A stretch of DNA of 59,743 bases from RFSX01 sp964495785 (lineage in GTDB: Bacteria; Bacteroidota; Bacteroidia; Chitinophagales; Saprospiraceae). Of this stretch, positions 1 through 7,699 are shown one piece after another. The stretch covers positions 1 to 59,743 of the forward strand of contig CAZBXL010000015.1 of the NCBI GenBank assembly GCA_964495785.1, written 5' to 3'. Every line of letters starts with the position of its first letter. Positions within the stretch are counted from its first letter, which is position 1. Under the pieces are notes generated by a model. That model ran no database searches and had not been told where the DNA came from. It saw only the letters and a list, made by a program, of their open reading frames with translations. Position numbers and translations under genes: made by a program.

Positions 1-22
1 CCGCTTAACCCAGAAGTGTGAT

Positions 23-46
23 TGATTGGTGCTTGGCCGCCAATCA
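23..46. other. Intergenic hairpin
   Basis: A 9-bp stem (TGATTGGTG / CGCCAATCA, one G-T wobble) closes a 6-nt loop. It lies 79 bp before the HAD gene and has no T-tract on either side, so it is not an obvious terminator. The next bases up to 124 show no gene. Its GGC/GCC-rich style resembles the hairpins near 19.5 kb, but the sequences are not the same. Confidence 0.4.
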
Positions 47-124
47 TATTGTAGTTATTGCAATAAATTTAAAAGAACGATATTGCGATCTTTTTTAAAA
101 TAAGCATCAAACGATTCCAAGATT

Positions 125-793
125 ATGGAAGACATATGTGAAAGATTAGATAATATCCAATGTGTCATATTTGATATGGACGGCGTTATTATTGATTCAG
201 AATTTCTACATAAGAAAGCCTACTACGATACATTTATTTCTTTAGGCTTAGAAGTGTCAGAGGAATTATATAAAACAATCACAGGATCTTCTACTTTAAA
301 TGTATTCCAAAAACTTGTAGCACATTTTGAGTTAGAGAATGATCCAGAAGAGCTGGTTCTACATAAGCGTCGTCATTATGTAAGTTACTTTAAGAATGAT
401 CCAAGCCTCCAGCTTGTAGACGGTGTAGAAGACATTATTAAGTATTTCTATGCTCAAGGAAAAACATTAATCTTAGCTTCTTCAGCGTCTATGCCTAATA
501 TAGATCGAGTCTTCAATCGATTTGATTTGAATCAATATTTTACTGCTAAGTTAAGTGGTGCTGACTTAAAACAATCAAAGCCTCATCCTGAGATATTTGA
601 AAAAGCTGCTGAGCAGGGTAGTGCAGCTAAAGAAAATTGTATTGTGATCGAAGATTCTGATAATGGAATATTGGCTGCTAACAGAGCAGGTATTTTTGTT
701 TTTGGGTATGCCAATGCAATGTCTACAGATCAGACTTTAGAAAAAGCAAATAAAGTAATTAGTGATTTTAAAGAGCTTAAAAAGTATATATAG
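125..793 (+). CDS. HAD-superfamily phosphatase / beta-phosphoglucomutase-like
   Basis: Cytoplasmic haloacid dehalogenase hydrolase that probably removes phosphate from a small sugar phosphate or moves it within one. Seen: motif I FDMDGVIIDSE with nucleophile D17 and acid/base D19, a helical cap after it, motif II around the ASSAS stretch, motif III lysine K152 in SKPHPEIF, and motif IV VIEDSDNGILAA with E176/D177. At 222 residues it has the normal length of the beta-PGM/phosphonatase-like subfamily. The substrate cannot be read from sequence. The gene stands alone; the next gene starts 97 bp later. Confidence 0.85.
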   Translation: MEDICERLDNIQCVIFDMDGVIIDSEFLHKKAYYDTFISLGLEVSEELYKTITGSSTLNVFQKLVAHFELENDPEELVLHKRRHYVSYFKNDPSLQLVDGVEDIIKYFYAQGKTLILASSASMPNIDRVFNRFDLNQYFTAKLSGADLKQSKPHPEIFEKAAEQGSAAKENCIVIEDSDNGILAANRAGIFVFGYANAMSTDQTLEKANKVISDFKELKKYI

Positions 794-890
794 TTCATTA
801 ATAACTAAATATTAGTTCTTCTAAGTTGAGAAAAGACCTTATCTTTTCGGAGTATAAATTATATTCTAATAATACTCAAATTTCAACTTT

Positions 891-3800
891 ATGAAGAGGT
901 TCTACATCGCTGCCGTATTAATATTTTTTCAGTTAGTAAGTTATAGCCAGTCTCCTGGGGATACGATCCGAGTTCAGACATTTGACTTCAGTACTAATAC
1001 GAGAGATACGACTGTCTCGTTTCCTGATGATAATATGACTTATGAGAAGATACTACTCAAGTATTCTATGAGATGTAAGGATGCTCTTGTCTCTACAGTC
1101 AATAATCGAAACCTTGGCTGTGGCGAGTGGGATTTTTCATGTAATACTTACTTAGTCGATTCTACTAAAGTAGAGTCAGCAGCTTCGACGACTCCCAGTC
1201 ATGTCATTACAAATTTTGACGGAACCATTTTTCCTTATATATCTACTCCAGTCTATGACATTATGAGAGGTACCCAGATAGATGCCCGAGTGATTAATGT
1301 CAGTAATGAAGTAAGTGCTGAAGTAGGGGTGGGTAATGATATGCTAACTCGAGTATTAAGTACTGACAACAAAGGAGGAAAATCATATTATCTATACACA
1401 GCTGATGAGTTATTATCTGGTGGACTATCTGCAGGTATGATACATGGATTAAGTATGCCCGTCATCGAAGGCGGAGAGACTAATTTTTTGAAGATCAAAA
1501 TGCAAAACTCTTCTAAGACAGAGTTAAATGGACTGATAGATGAAGATTCTTTCACAGAGGTATATTATAAGAATTCTACGCTGGTAGCAGGTACTGATAA
1601 TCGTTTTCAATTTCATGAGCCATTTATGTGGGATGGCAGTTCTAATGTGATAGTGGAATTTACTTTTACGAATATCGATACTCCATTGGCGGAAACCATT
1701 GTAGAGGGTGAGACTGTAGCTACCTCTATGGGTATGTCTGCTGTTAATGAAAGTGAACTTATGCTTTTGAATAATGCCTATATCGAAACCGATGAATATA
1801 CAGGAGTCAGTGGTACACAGAATAGGACAATAGAGGCATGGGTCAAAACGGACAATGGACGTAATGGTGAAATATTTGCGTGGGGAACAGGTGTGACAGG
1901 CTCTAAGTATGTCCTCAGATTTACTAATGGAGCATTGAGATTAGAAGTTTCTGGAGGAGGTACTGTAGGTACAACAAGAATAGATGATGGTGAGTGGCAT
2001 CACATTGCTTGTGTCCTTGATGGAGATAATCTTGGAGATATTGTTTTCTATATAGATGGCGTATTAGATACTAACTCAGCTATCGGTAATACACCTATCA
2101 ATACAGCTGATGGAAAAGTAAGAATTAGTCGAGGTCTCAATAATAGATATTTTGATGCGAGTATAGATGACATACGTATCTGGGATACGAATCTCTCTGC
2201 AGAAACAATCAATGAATGGAAAAATCTAAAAGTCACAGACGCTCATCCTAATTACAATAATCTACAGTTGTACTTTGAGTTTAACGGCGAAGGTGATAAG
2301 ATTGTCGATAGTTCGCCGTTCGGGAGAGATGCGACATTGTTTGGAGAACGATACAGTTATACTGGAGTAGGTGGAGCTGAGTTATACAGAGATTTTGTTT
2401 TATCATCAGAGAGACCTACACTGACTTTCTATCAAGGTAATTACAATACAGAAATTACAAGAATTCCTGTAGATAGACCCATCGCTAAGAACCCGAGACA
2501 TCTTGTGCAGACACGTACCATAGAAGAGACAGATCCGCAATTTGCTATCGATGATAGAATTGTATCAAGTGAGCCAAGAGAATACTGGGCACCAAACCAA
2601 AGAATTTTTGATGAAGAGACAGGAGATTTTTTAACCCAAATCGCATTGACGCCCGAGGGAGAATTTGTGATCACCGATCTTGATTACACAAGACGCTTTC
2701 CGTTCTATAATGAATTGATGTCATTTGTGACGCCATATGGTATCAATTTAGATCTCGGAGAGGAAGGTGTTTCTTGGGTTTTTGATATGTCTGATTACGC
2801 CTCTATCCTGCAGGGTGATAAAAGACTCCTTATCACATTAGGAGGTCAGAATCAAGAAGAAATGGATTTGGAATTCCAATTTATAGTAGGGACTCCTCCG
2901 AGAGATGTCGTACAGTACGAGCAGATATGGCAAGGAACAAATAGGATAGGGATAGCACAGATATCTCAGATTCTAAATGATGATAAATTCTCGCCGCGTG
3001 ATATAACATTGACTCCTGATGCTGCAGAGGTCAAGATAAGATCTTCTGTGACTGGTCATGGTAGTGAAGGTGAGTTTCAGCAAAATGGAGGCTTTGTAAG
3101 TCACATATTGCGTATTGATGATTTTCCGATATTTAGTTGGAGAATACATAAGGAATGTTCATTTAATCCAATATATCCTCAAGGTGGGACGTGGGTATTC
3201 GACAGACAAGGGTGGTGTCCTGGGGAGAGAACTCTTATCACTGAACATAATCTCACACCATATTCTACACCTGGCGAAATAGTAAATATAGATTATACCA
3301 CTACTGCGCCGCAGGTATCTACAGGTGACTATCGTTATCATGTAGCACATCAACTTGTTGCTTATGGAGAACCTAATTTTCAGACTGACGCTTCGATCGT
3401 AGGTGTCGCAGCACCTAATAACTCTGCAGAGTATACCAGAGTCGGTACGATATGTGATAATCCGCAAGTAATTATCAGAAATACGGGAGCAGAAAATCTG
3501 ACCAACTTGACGATTAACTATTGGATTAATGATGCTCAATCTCCTCAAACTTATGAGTGGACTGGTAATCTTGAATTTATGGAAGAGGAAGTGGTGACAA
3601 TTCCATCTCCTCCAGCGCTATGGTTTGATATACTCTCAGACAATAATAAATTTCATGCTGAAATACTTGCTCCTAACGGGGGTGTGGATGAGTATTCTTT
3701 TAATAATACATTCACATCAGACTTTGATTATCCTGATGTACTGCCATCGGATATAACGATAGAGTTCAAGACAAATACCTTCTCAAGTGAAAATCGATAT

Positions 3801-4328
3801 GAACTTGTAGATGGCGATGGCAATGTCATAGGATCTAATACACTACCAGCAATAAATACAATATACAATGATGATTACAACTTGGCGAATGGTTGCTATA
3901 CTCTACGTGTAACAGATACCGGTGGTGATGGCTTGCAGTGGTTTGCTAATCCCAATCAAGGCTCAGGCTTTATTAATATAAGAGACAATAATGGAACTGC
4001 GGTTAAAAGTTTTGACCCAGATTTTGGTGGGGGTTTCGATTTTAGTTTTAGTACAACTTTCCCTGTATCTACAGAAGAATTAGAATTTCTTACGAGCTTA
4101 GAAGTGTTCCCTAATCCTGCATCTGACTTTTGTACTTTGATAGGAGATGACTTATCTGATGCACATATCTCTATTGTTAATTATGCAGGACAGACGATGA
4201 CCACTGATATCCAATCTCGACATACAGATTTGATTACTCTTAATATCAGTTTATTAGACGCAGGTATTTATTTTGTAGTTATCGAGAAAGATCACATTAG
4301 GACAACAAGAAGAATTGTTGTGAAATAA
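891..4328 (+). CDS. Secreted PNGase F-like protein with LamG domain and T9SS C-terminal signal
   Basis: Large secreted protein with signal peptide (residues 1-20, ending SYSQ). The region after it carries GCGEWDFSC, which resembles the CGEWD signature of the peptide-N-glycosidase F N-terminal domain family; the WVFDMSDYASIL region (about 640) fits the second PNGase F fold. A LamG/concanavalin-like domain is inserted at about 290-440 (IEAWVKTDNG, GEWHHIACVLDG, DDIRIWDTNLS). The last 75 residues (EVFPNPASDF ... IYFVVIEKDH) are a type IX sorting domain, so export to the surface is expected. It may release N-glycans from glycoproteins; the activity is inferred from the family only. The 1145-residue length far exceeds PNGase F itself because of the added domains. 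Confidence 0.72.
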   Translation: MKRFYIAAVLIFFQLVSYSQSPGDTIRVQTFDFSTNTRDTTVSFPDDNMTYEKILLKYSMRCKDALVSTVNNRNLGCGEWDFSCNTYLVDSTKVESAASTTPSHVITNFDGTIFPYISTPVYDIMRGTQIDARVINVSNEVSAEVGVGNDMLTRVLSTDNKGGKSYYLYTADELLSGGLSAGMIHGLSMPVIEGGETNFLKIKMQNSSKTELNGLIDEDSFTEVYYKNSTLVAGTDNRFQFHEPFMWDGSSNVIVEFTFTNIDTPLAETIVEGETVATSMGMSAVNESELMLLNNAYIETDEYTGVSGTQNRTIEAWVKTDNGRNGEIFAWGTGVTGSKYVLRFTNGALRLEVSGGGTVGTTRIDDGEWHHIACVLDGDNLGDIVFYIDGVLDTNSAIGNTPINTADGKVRISRGLNNRYFDASIDDIRIWDTNLSAETINEWKNLKVTDAHPNYNNLQLYFEFNGEGDKIVDSSPFGRDATLFGERYSYTGVGGAELYRDFVLSSERPTLTFYQGNYNTEITRIPVDRPIAKNPRHLVQTRTIEETDPQFAIDDRIVSSEPREYWAPNQRIFDEETGDFLTQIALTPEGEFVITDLDYTRRFPFYNELMSFVTPYGINLDLGEEGVSWVFDMSDYASILQGDKRLLITLGGQNQEEMDLEFQFIVGTPPRDVVQYEQIWQGTNRIGIAQISQILNDDKFSPRDITLTPDAAEVKIRSSVTGHGSEGEFQQNGGFVSHILRIDDFPIFSWRIHKECSFNPIYPQGGTWVFDRQGWCPGERTLITEHNLTPYSTPGEIVNIDYTTTAPQVSTGDYRYHVAHQLVAYGEPNFQTDASIVGVAAPNNSAEYTRVGTICDNPQVIIRNTGAENLTNLTINYWINDAQSPQTYEWTGNLEFMEEEVVTIPSPPALWFDILSDNNKFHAEILAPNGGVDEYSFNNTFTSDFDYPDVLPSDITIEFKTNTFSSENRYELVDGDGNVIGSNTLPAINTIYNDDYNLANGCYTLRVTDTGGDGLQWFANPNQGSGFINIRDNNGTAVKSFDPDFGGGFDFSFSTTFPVSTEELEFLTSLEVFPNPASDFCTLIGDDLSDAHISIVNYAGQTMTTDIQSRHTDLITLNISLLDAGIYFVVIEKDHIRTTRRIVVK

Positions 4329-4394
4329 GAGGTGTAGAACGTTTAGGGTTTGGTTGTTCTTGTGGGTGTCGGTGGCGGGTGTTCATATTTATAT

Positions 4395-4404
4395 GTTAGT
4401 CGCC
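4395..4404 (+). repeat. Left inverted-repeat end of PIN module
   Basis: GTTAGTCGCC, the exact reverse complement of GGCGACTAAC at 5999-6008. The match is 10 bp and stops abruptly on both sides. The AbiE module has an equivalent 9-bp pair that also starts GTTA and ends TAAC. Confidence 0.5.
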
Positions 4405-4409
4405 ATAAA

Positions 4410-4436
4410 GAGTGAAAACTATTGCTGAGTGAAAAC
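4410..4436 (+). promoter_or_regulatory. Two direct repeats GAGTGAAAAC upstream of the tRNA-like gene
   Basis: The decamer GAGTGAAAAC occurs at 4410-4419 and again at 4427-4436, a 17-bp period, ending 6 bp before the tRNA-like sequence. Tandem repeats of this kind can be binding sites for a regulator or part of a promoter. No standard promoter box is visible here. Confidence 0.4.
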
Positions 4437-4442
4437 ATTTAC

Positions 4443-4529
4443 TCAGGAATGGCAGAGTGGTTTAATGCACCTGTTTTATACTCAGGAGTACTGAAAGGTA
4501 CCGGGGGTTCGAATCCCTCTTCCGCCGCA
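4443..4529 (+). tRNA. Class II (serine-like) tRNA, probably degenerate; anticodon reads UAU
   Basis: The D arm (GCA / TGC), long variable arm (GTAC-tgaaag-GTAC), T arm (GGGGG TTCGAAT CCCTC) and 3' end TTCCGCC + G closely resemble a bacterial tRNA-Ser. Two things are wrong. The acceptor stem pairs only in its inner four positions (GGAA/TTCC); the outer 5' bases TCA cannot pair with GCC. The anticodon loop at 4475-4481 (TTTATAC) gives anticodon TAT at 4477-4479, an isoleucine anticodon never expected in a class II tRNA, with a T-T mismatch closing the loop. The octamer ACTCAGGA occurs both at the 5' acceptor (4441-4448) and in the 3' anticodon arm (4480-4487). It could be a pseudogene, a recombination product or a deliberate tRNA mimic. 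Confidence 0.6.
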
Positions 4530-4530
4530 G

Positions 4531-4552
4531 TGGGTGGGCGAAAGCCCACCCA
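4531..4552 (+). terminator. Strong GNRA-capped hairpin after the tRNA-like gene
   Basis: TGGGTGGGC and GCCCACCCA form a perfect GC-rich 9-bp stem with a GAAA tetraloop. It lies 1 bp after the tRNA 3' end and 16 bp before the nuclease start codon. Only weak T/A runs follow, so it may act as terminator, attenuator or 3' stabiliser of the small RNA, and it separates that RNA from the nuclease gene. Confidence 0.6.
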
Positions 4553-4568
4553 TCATTAAAAATGATAT

Positions 4569-5993
4569 ATGATTAGGGTGTACCTAGATTGGAATGTTAT
4601 AAGCAATCTGAAAAGACCAGAGAATATAGATTTATTCAAGTTCATCCTGCAGAACAAGAGAAAACTGCTTTTTCCATATACTCAAGCACATTTTACCGAC
4701 TTAATGAAAAGTCATCACCCAGAAAATAAATATTTTCCTATTGATTTAGAAATGTTAGAATTCTTAGCTGAAAATCATCACTTGAGATGGGGAAAAGATA
4801 GAATTGAACCTCTACTCGGAACACCAACAAAATACTTTGCAGAAACTAAAGACAACGAATCCATAGCTGAACTTTTGAACATAGAAAAACTATTCAATGA
4901 ATTTGATGATACTGATAACGAATTCGGAATCAAAGGTTACTCAGGTTTAATGAAATCACTACTTAAGCTTCAACCTACAGGCATTGATATTACAGATGAA
5001 AACAAAGATATTCTTTCGAAAATGTTTCCTAATTTGAAAAACGGGTCTACAATTTGGGATATGATGAAGGATTTGGGGCCTATGCTTGAACAGTTACTTC
5101 ACGATGGTAATTATTATAAAGACCTCAGGAATACAATAAGTGAATCAGGTTTTAAACTTGAACCAAACTCAGGTCAATGGTCGTACAATGATGTTATAAA
5201 TAACATTGATGAATTCCTTAAATCCAATGGGTTGGATATGACTTATTTGGAGTTCATAGAATCAACATTTAAACACAGAAAGAAATCTGCGAATCAATAC
5301 GAATACTACACAACAGCATATCTTATGTTAGATATGATTGGATACAAAGTAGATAAACTTCCTAAACCAACAGACAATATGCAGAATATACAAGCTGATG
5401 GAGACCATTCATTCTATGCGGCGTATTGTGATTATTTTGCAGCATCTGATAAGAAACTGAGAATTAAATCTCAAGTGCTCTATAATGAATTTGATGTACC
5501 AACAAAAATAATTGAACCACATAACCTAATTTCTGAGTTGTCAGAAGTAATAGACAATATTGAGAATAAAGACAACCTTATTAATGAGGCTATTGGATTT
5601 TGCCGAAAGGAATATTTTGTAAAAGACTATACTAAAGATGATGATGAGATTGAAGTCTTAGCTTTTAAGCTACCTAAATACTATTTTAACTTCTTTAATT
5701 ATGTAATCTATAGACACTATCCAAAGCAAAAAGTTATTGTACTTTCATTTAAAAGAGTTTTTAAGAATTTTTCGGATTTCGTATATTATACAGAATCAGA
5801 ATCAATTCTTGATAATCTGTGCTATTTCTTTGGCAATTCTCATATGACAAACTATAAAGAACAAAAGAGAAAATTTGTATACGAAGGGGAAGAATTAAAC
5901 TTTGATTGGAGCATAGAAAATGGATTTATAAGAATTGACAAGGATGAGGAATATCGGCGGATACGACTAAATTACATATTGTCAGTTGAATGA
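4569..5993 (+). CDS. PIN-like domain nuclease with large internal insertion
   Basis: Not assigned to a named family, but it reads as a PIN-type metal-dependent ribonuclease. The N-terminus VYLDWNVISNL (D7) matches the first PIN strand, D44 lies in a TDLMKS helix, and the C-terminal PIN half appears only at about 277-310 (DGDHSFYAAYCDYFAASDKKL then LYNEF), giving D279, D288 and D294. Some 230 residues of helical sequence are inserted between the halves, and about 150 more follow. PIN enzymes commonly cut RNA, including tRNA in VapC toxins. Here the gene follows a tRNA-like sequence and a hairpin, inside a cassette-like module, which suggests a defence or toxin role; that role is inference. The gene looks more A-rich than its neighbours. 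Confidence 0.65.
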   Translation: MIRVYLDWNVISNLKRPENIDLFKFILQNKRKLLFPYTQAHFTDLMKSHHPENKYFPIDLEMLEFLAENHHLRWGKDRIEPLLGTPTKYFAETKDNESIAELLNIEKLFNEFDDTDNEFGIKGYSGLMKSLLKLQPTGIDITDENKDILSKMFPNLKNGSTIWDMMKDLGPMLEQLLHDGNYYKDLRNTISESGFKLEPNSGQWSYNDVINNIDEFLKSNGLDMTYLEFIESTFKHRKKSANQYEYYTTAYLMLDMIGYKVDKLPKPTDNMQNIQADGDHSFYAAYCDYFAASDKKLRIKSQVLYNEFDVPTKIIEPHNLISELSEVIDNIENKDNLINEAIGFCRKEYFVKDYTKDDDEIEVLAFKLPKYYFNFFNYVIYRHYPKQKVIVLSFKRVFKNFSDFVYYTESESILDNLCYFFGNSHMTNYKEQKRKFVYEGEELNFDWSIENGFIRIDKDEEYRRIRLNYILSVE

Positions 5994-5998
5994 ATAAC

Positions 5999-6008
5999 GG
6001 CGACTAAC
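5999..6008 (+). repeat. Right inverted-repeat end of PIN module
   Basis: GGCGACTAAC, 5 bp after the nuclease stop codon, is the exact reverse complement of the module start at 4395-4404. It is followed by GAGC and then the hairpin element at 6013. Confidence 0.5.
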
Positions 6009-6012
6009 GAGC

Positions 6013-6059
6013 GATCATGATGGTATATCTATTCGTTCCTCATAGAGACGCCACATATC
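6013..6059 (+). repeat. attC-like hairpin element, copy 1
   Basis: Starts GATCATGATGG and ends GACGCCACATATC, both shared with the reverse-strand copy at 36415-36452, while the middle differs. It folds with TGGTATATCTAT (6021-6032) against ATAGAGACGCCA (6042-6053), 10 of 12 positions paired counting one G-T wobble. An A-C mismatch at the fifth position is conserved in both copies. The apical stem differs in sequence but still pairs, which is covariation. Confidence 0.55.
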
Positions 6060-6126
6060 GCCACTTCTTTATATACAATTCTTCAGATTGTCTTATACAG
6101 TATGAACCTAAAATTGTCAAAAAAAT

Positions 6127-6705
6127 ATGAGACTTATAACTTCTGCAATTTTCTTTTTATTTATTTTCTGTTCTGCTCAGGGACAAAACACAGGGACGAA
6201 ATGGTATAGTGAGAGTACAAGCAATGGGATAATCATACAAAACAGTTATCCCAAAGGTGGCTTATATCTTGGTCCAATAAAAAAATATTTCAACTATAGC
6301 TACTTGGTGTTCTTTCATCGAATAACAAATAAAACTGCGGATCCAATTGTAATCGAAATTAATTTTTCTGGGGATTCAATAGCAATTCCAAACTCCCCAG
6401 ACACCTTTATGAATTTAATTATTCCCCAAGCTACAATGACCCATGAAAAAGAAAGCTTATTTAGCTACGGAGTTACAGAATTGGACTTTCTCGATAGCCC
6501 GACTAATTTTCATAAAACATTAAATCCTGAAGAAGATTGCCTTTTTTATACAGTAGCGATTTTTTATCAGACAAAAGCTGATGAGTTGTTTCAAGAAAGA
6601 GGTGGCAATCGTGCAGAGTTTGTTTTAGAAGGCCAAAATCTGTTCTATAAAATACCGCCGCAGAAAAACTCACTCTTTTGTGGAACTATTATTTTTAATA
6701 AATGA
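6127..6705 (+). CDS. Secreted protein of unknown function
   Basis: I do not recognise this 192-residue protein. A signal peptide is clear (residues 1-20, hydrophobic FFLFIFCSA then QGQ cleavage region), so it should leave the cytoplasm; the cysteine at the end of the signal is not in a proper lipobox. The rest is rich in aromatic and beta-prone residues (YSYLVFFHRITNK, PIVIEINFSGDS) with no repeats or metal motifs, which suggests one small beta-sandwich domain. It has no sorting domain. The start is 68 bp after the hairpin element, and 112 bp separate it from the next gene. Confidence 0.6.
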   Translation: MRLITSAIFFLFIFCSAQGQNTGTKWYSESTSNGIIIQNSYPKGGLYLGPIKKYFNYSYLVFFHRITNKTADPIVIEINFSGDSIAIPNSPDTFMNLIIPQATMTHEKESLFSYGVTELDFLDSPTNFHKTLNPEEDCLFYTVAIFYQTKADELFQERGGNRAEFVLEGQNLFYKIPPQKNSLFCGTIIFNK

Positions 6706-6817
6706 GCTTTGCTAAAAACCTTGAAAATAACTCAATAAATATGCCATCAGAATGTTGATCATGCTTGCTTCGTCAGCACGACGGATGTTGCAGATTTGAT
6801 TTACACTTCAATATAAA

Positions 6818-7552
6818 ATGCACAAATTCATAACTTTAAATACTATAAGTCAGAGGCAAGCGATTCAGTATCGAGAGGCTATTGGTAGAGCGTTTCCGCC
6901 TATAATCGGAGAGTCTGCAGTCATCAAAAAGTATTGGTCGAGGCTCGAAGAAAATCTTTCAGAATATCAGATAATGCTTCTTGCTGATGATGGAGAGCTT
7001 ATTGGATTTATGAATACGGTTCCTTTTTATTTTAATGAAGGATTGGATCAGTTACCAGATAGGGGATGGGACTGGATGCTGACAAAGGGGATGAAAGATT
7101 ATCAAAGCGAAATAGCACCTAACTATCTTGGTGGACTCCAAGTTATTGTAAGAAAGAAATTTCAAGGTCAGGGATACAGTAAAGTTATATTGCGATATGC
7201 TAAAAAGTTTGTCGATGAATCAATTTTTGAAAATCTTGTGATTCCTATAAGACCTATATATAAACATAGATTTCCTACGATGCCTATGACGAAATATATG
7301 AATCTTAAGGACGAGAATATTATTTATGATCCATGGATTAGAACACATATAAATGGAGGTGCTGAAGTCATCAAAGTCTGTGAGCAGTCAATGATTATGA
7401 AAGGTGATATTAAGTTCTGGGAATCAATGCTAAATAAAAGAATTAGTAAATCAGGACAATACCCCCTTAGTGGAGCATTAAGTCTAATCGACATAGATGT
7501 AGAGAATGATAGTGGGCAATATGTCGAAGCTAATATTTGGATTAAGTATTAG
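6818..7552 (+). CDS. GNAT-family N-acetyltransferase
   Basis: Cytoplasmic acyltransferase of the GNAT fold using acetyl-CoA. The CoA pyrophosphate-binding signature is RKKFQGQGYSKVI at 112-124 (the usual R/Q-x-x-G-x-G/A), preceded by strand GLQVIV. The N-terminal LLADDGELIGFM is the typical beta2-beta3 hairpin. At 244 residues it is longer than a minimal GNAT domain: the C-terminal half (IYKHRFPTMPM ... DPWIRTHINGGAEVIKVC) resembles the longer GNAT proteins annotated without substrate. Neither substrate nor pathway can be inferred from the neighbours. Confidence 0.7.
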   Translation: MHKFITLNTISQRQAIQYREAIGRAFPPIIGESAVIKKYWSRLEENLSEYQIMLLADDGELIGFMNTVPFYFNEGLDQLPDRGWDWMLTKGMKDYQSEIAPNYLGGLQVIVRKKFQGQGYSKVILRYAKKFVDESIFENLVIPIRPIYKHRFPTMPMTKYMNLKDENIIYDPWIRTHINGGAEVIKVCEQSMIMKGDIKFWESMLNKRISKSGQYPLSGALSLIDIDVENDSGQYVEANIWIKY

Positions 7553-7699
7553 TGACTGATCTAATAATATTAAGCGCAATAGAGTCTACTTATCTGAGAG
7601 TTTATTGATATTGTTTTGTGTATTTAGGCCTTAGCTTTATAGTAATTGTGTAAGAACAAATAATCATCATACCCACAGAGATTACCTACCTTAGCATCA

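Larger units (their letters stand above)
4395..6059 (+). mobile_element. Putative cassette-like module carrying tRNA-like RNA and PIN-type nuclease
   Basis: The stretch opens with GTTAGTCGCC (4395-4404). Just after the PIN gene comes its exact reverse complement GGCGACTAAC (5999-6008), followed after 4 nt by a hairpin element (6013-6059) that recurs beside the AbiE genes at 36415-36452 in the same position relative to its module. Inside are two direct repeats, a serine-tRNA-like sequence, a strong hairpin and the nuclease gene. The arrangement matches an integron cassette in logic, but the core sites do not fit GTTRRRY and no integrase is visible. Ends are approximate; the 3' boundary could lie a few bases past 6059. 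Confidence 0.45.

Noticed and set aside
3159..3548. 129-residue minus-strand frame inside the PNGase F-like gene
   Set aside because: Lies entirely within a convincing coding gene, no family features, cysteine and isoleucine content is that of antisense noise.
4395..6059. Classical integron with intI and standard attC
   Set aside because: The core sites GTTAGTC and GTTACTG break GTTRRRY, the 3' core is not seen and no integrase gene is in the window; hence only called cassette-like.
6738..6775. Possible third copy of the hairpin element after the 192-residue secreted protein (TATGCCATCA ... TGATCATG)
   Set aside because: Only short parts match, in altered order and with a 6-nt insertion, and there is no GTTA/TAAC pair around the gene.
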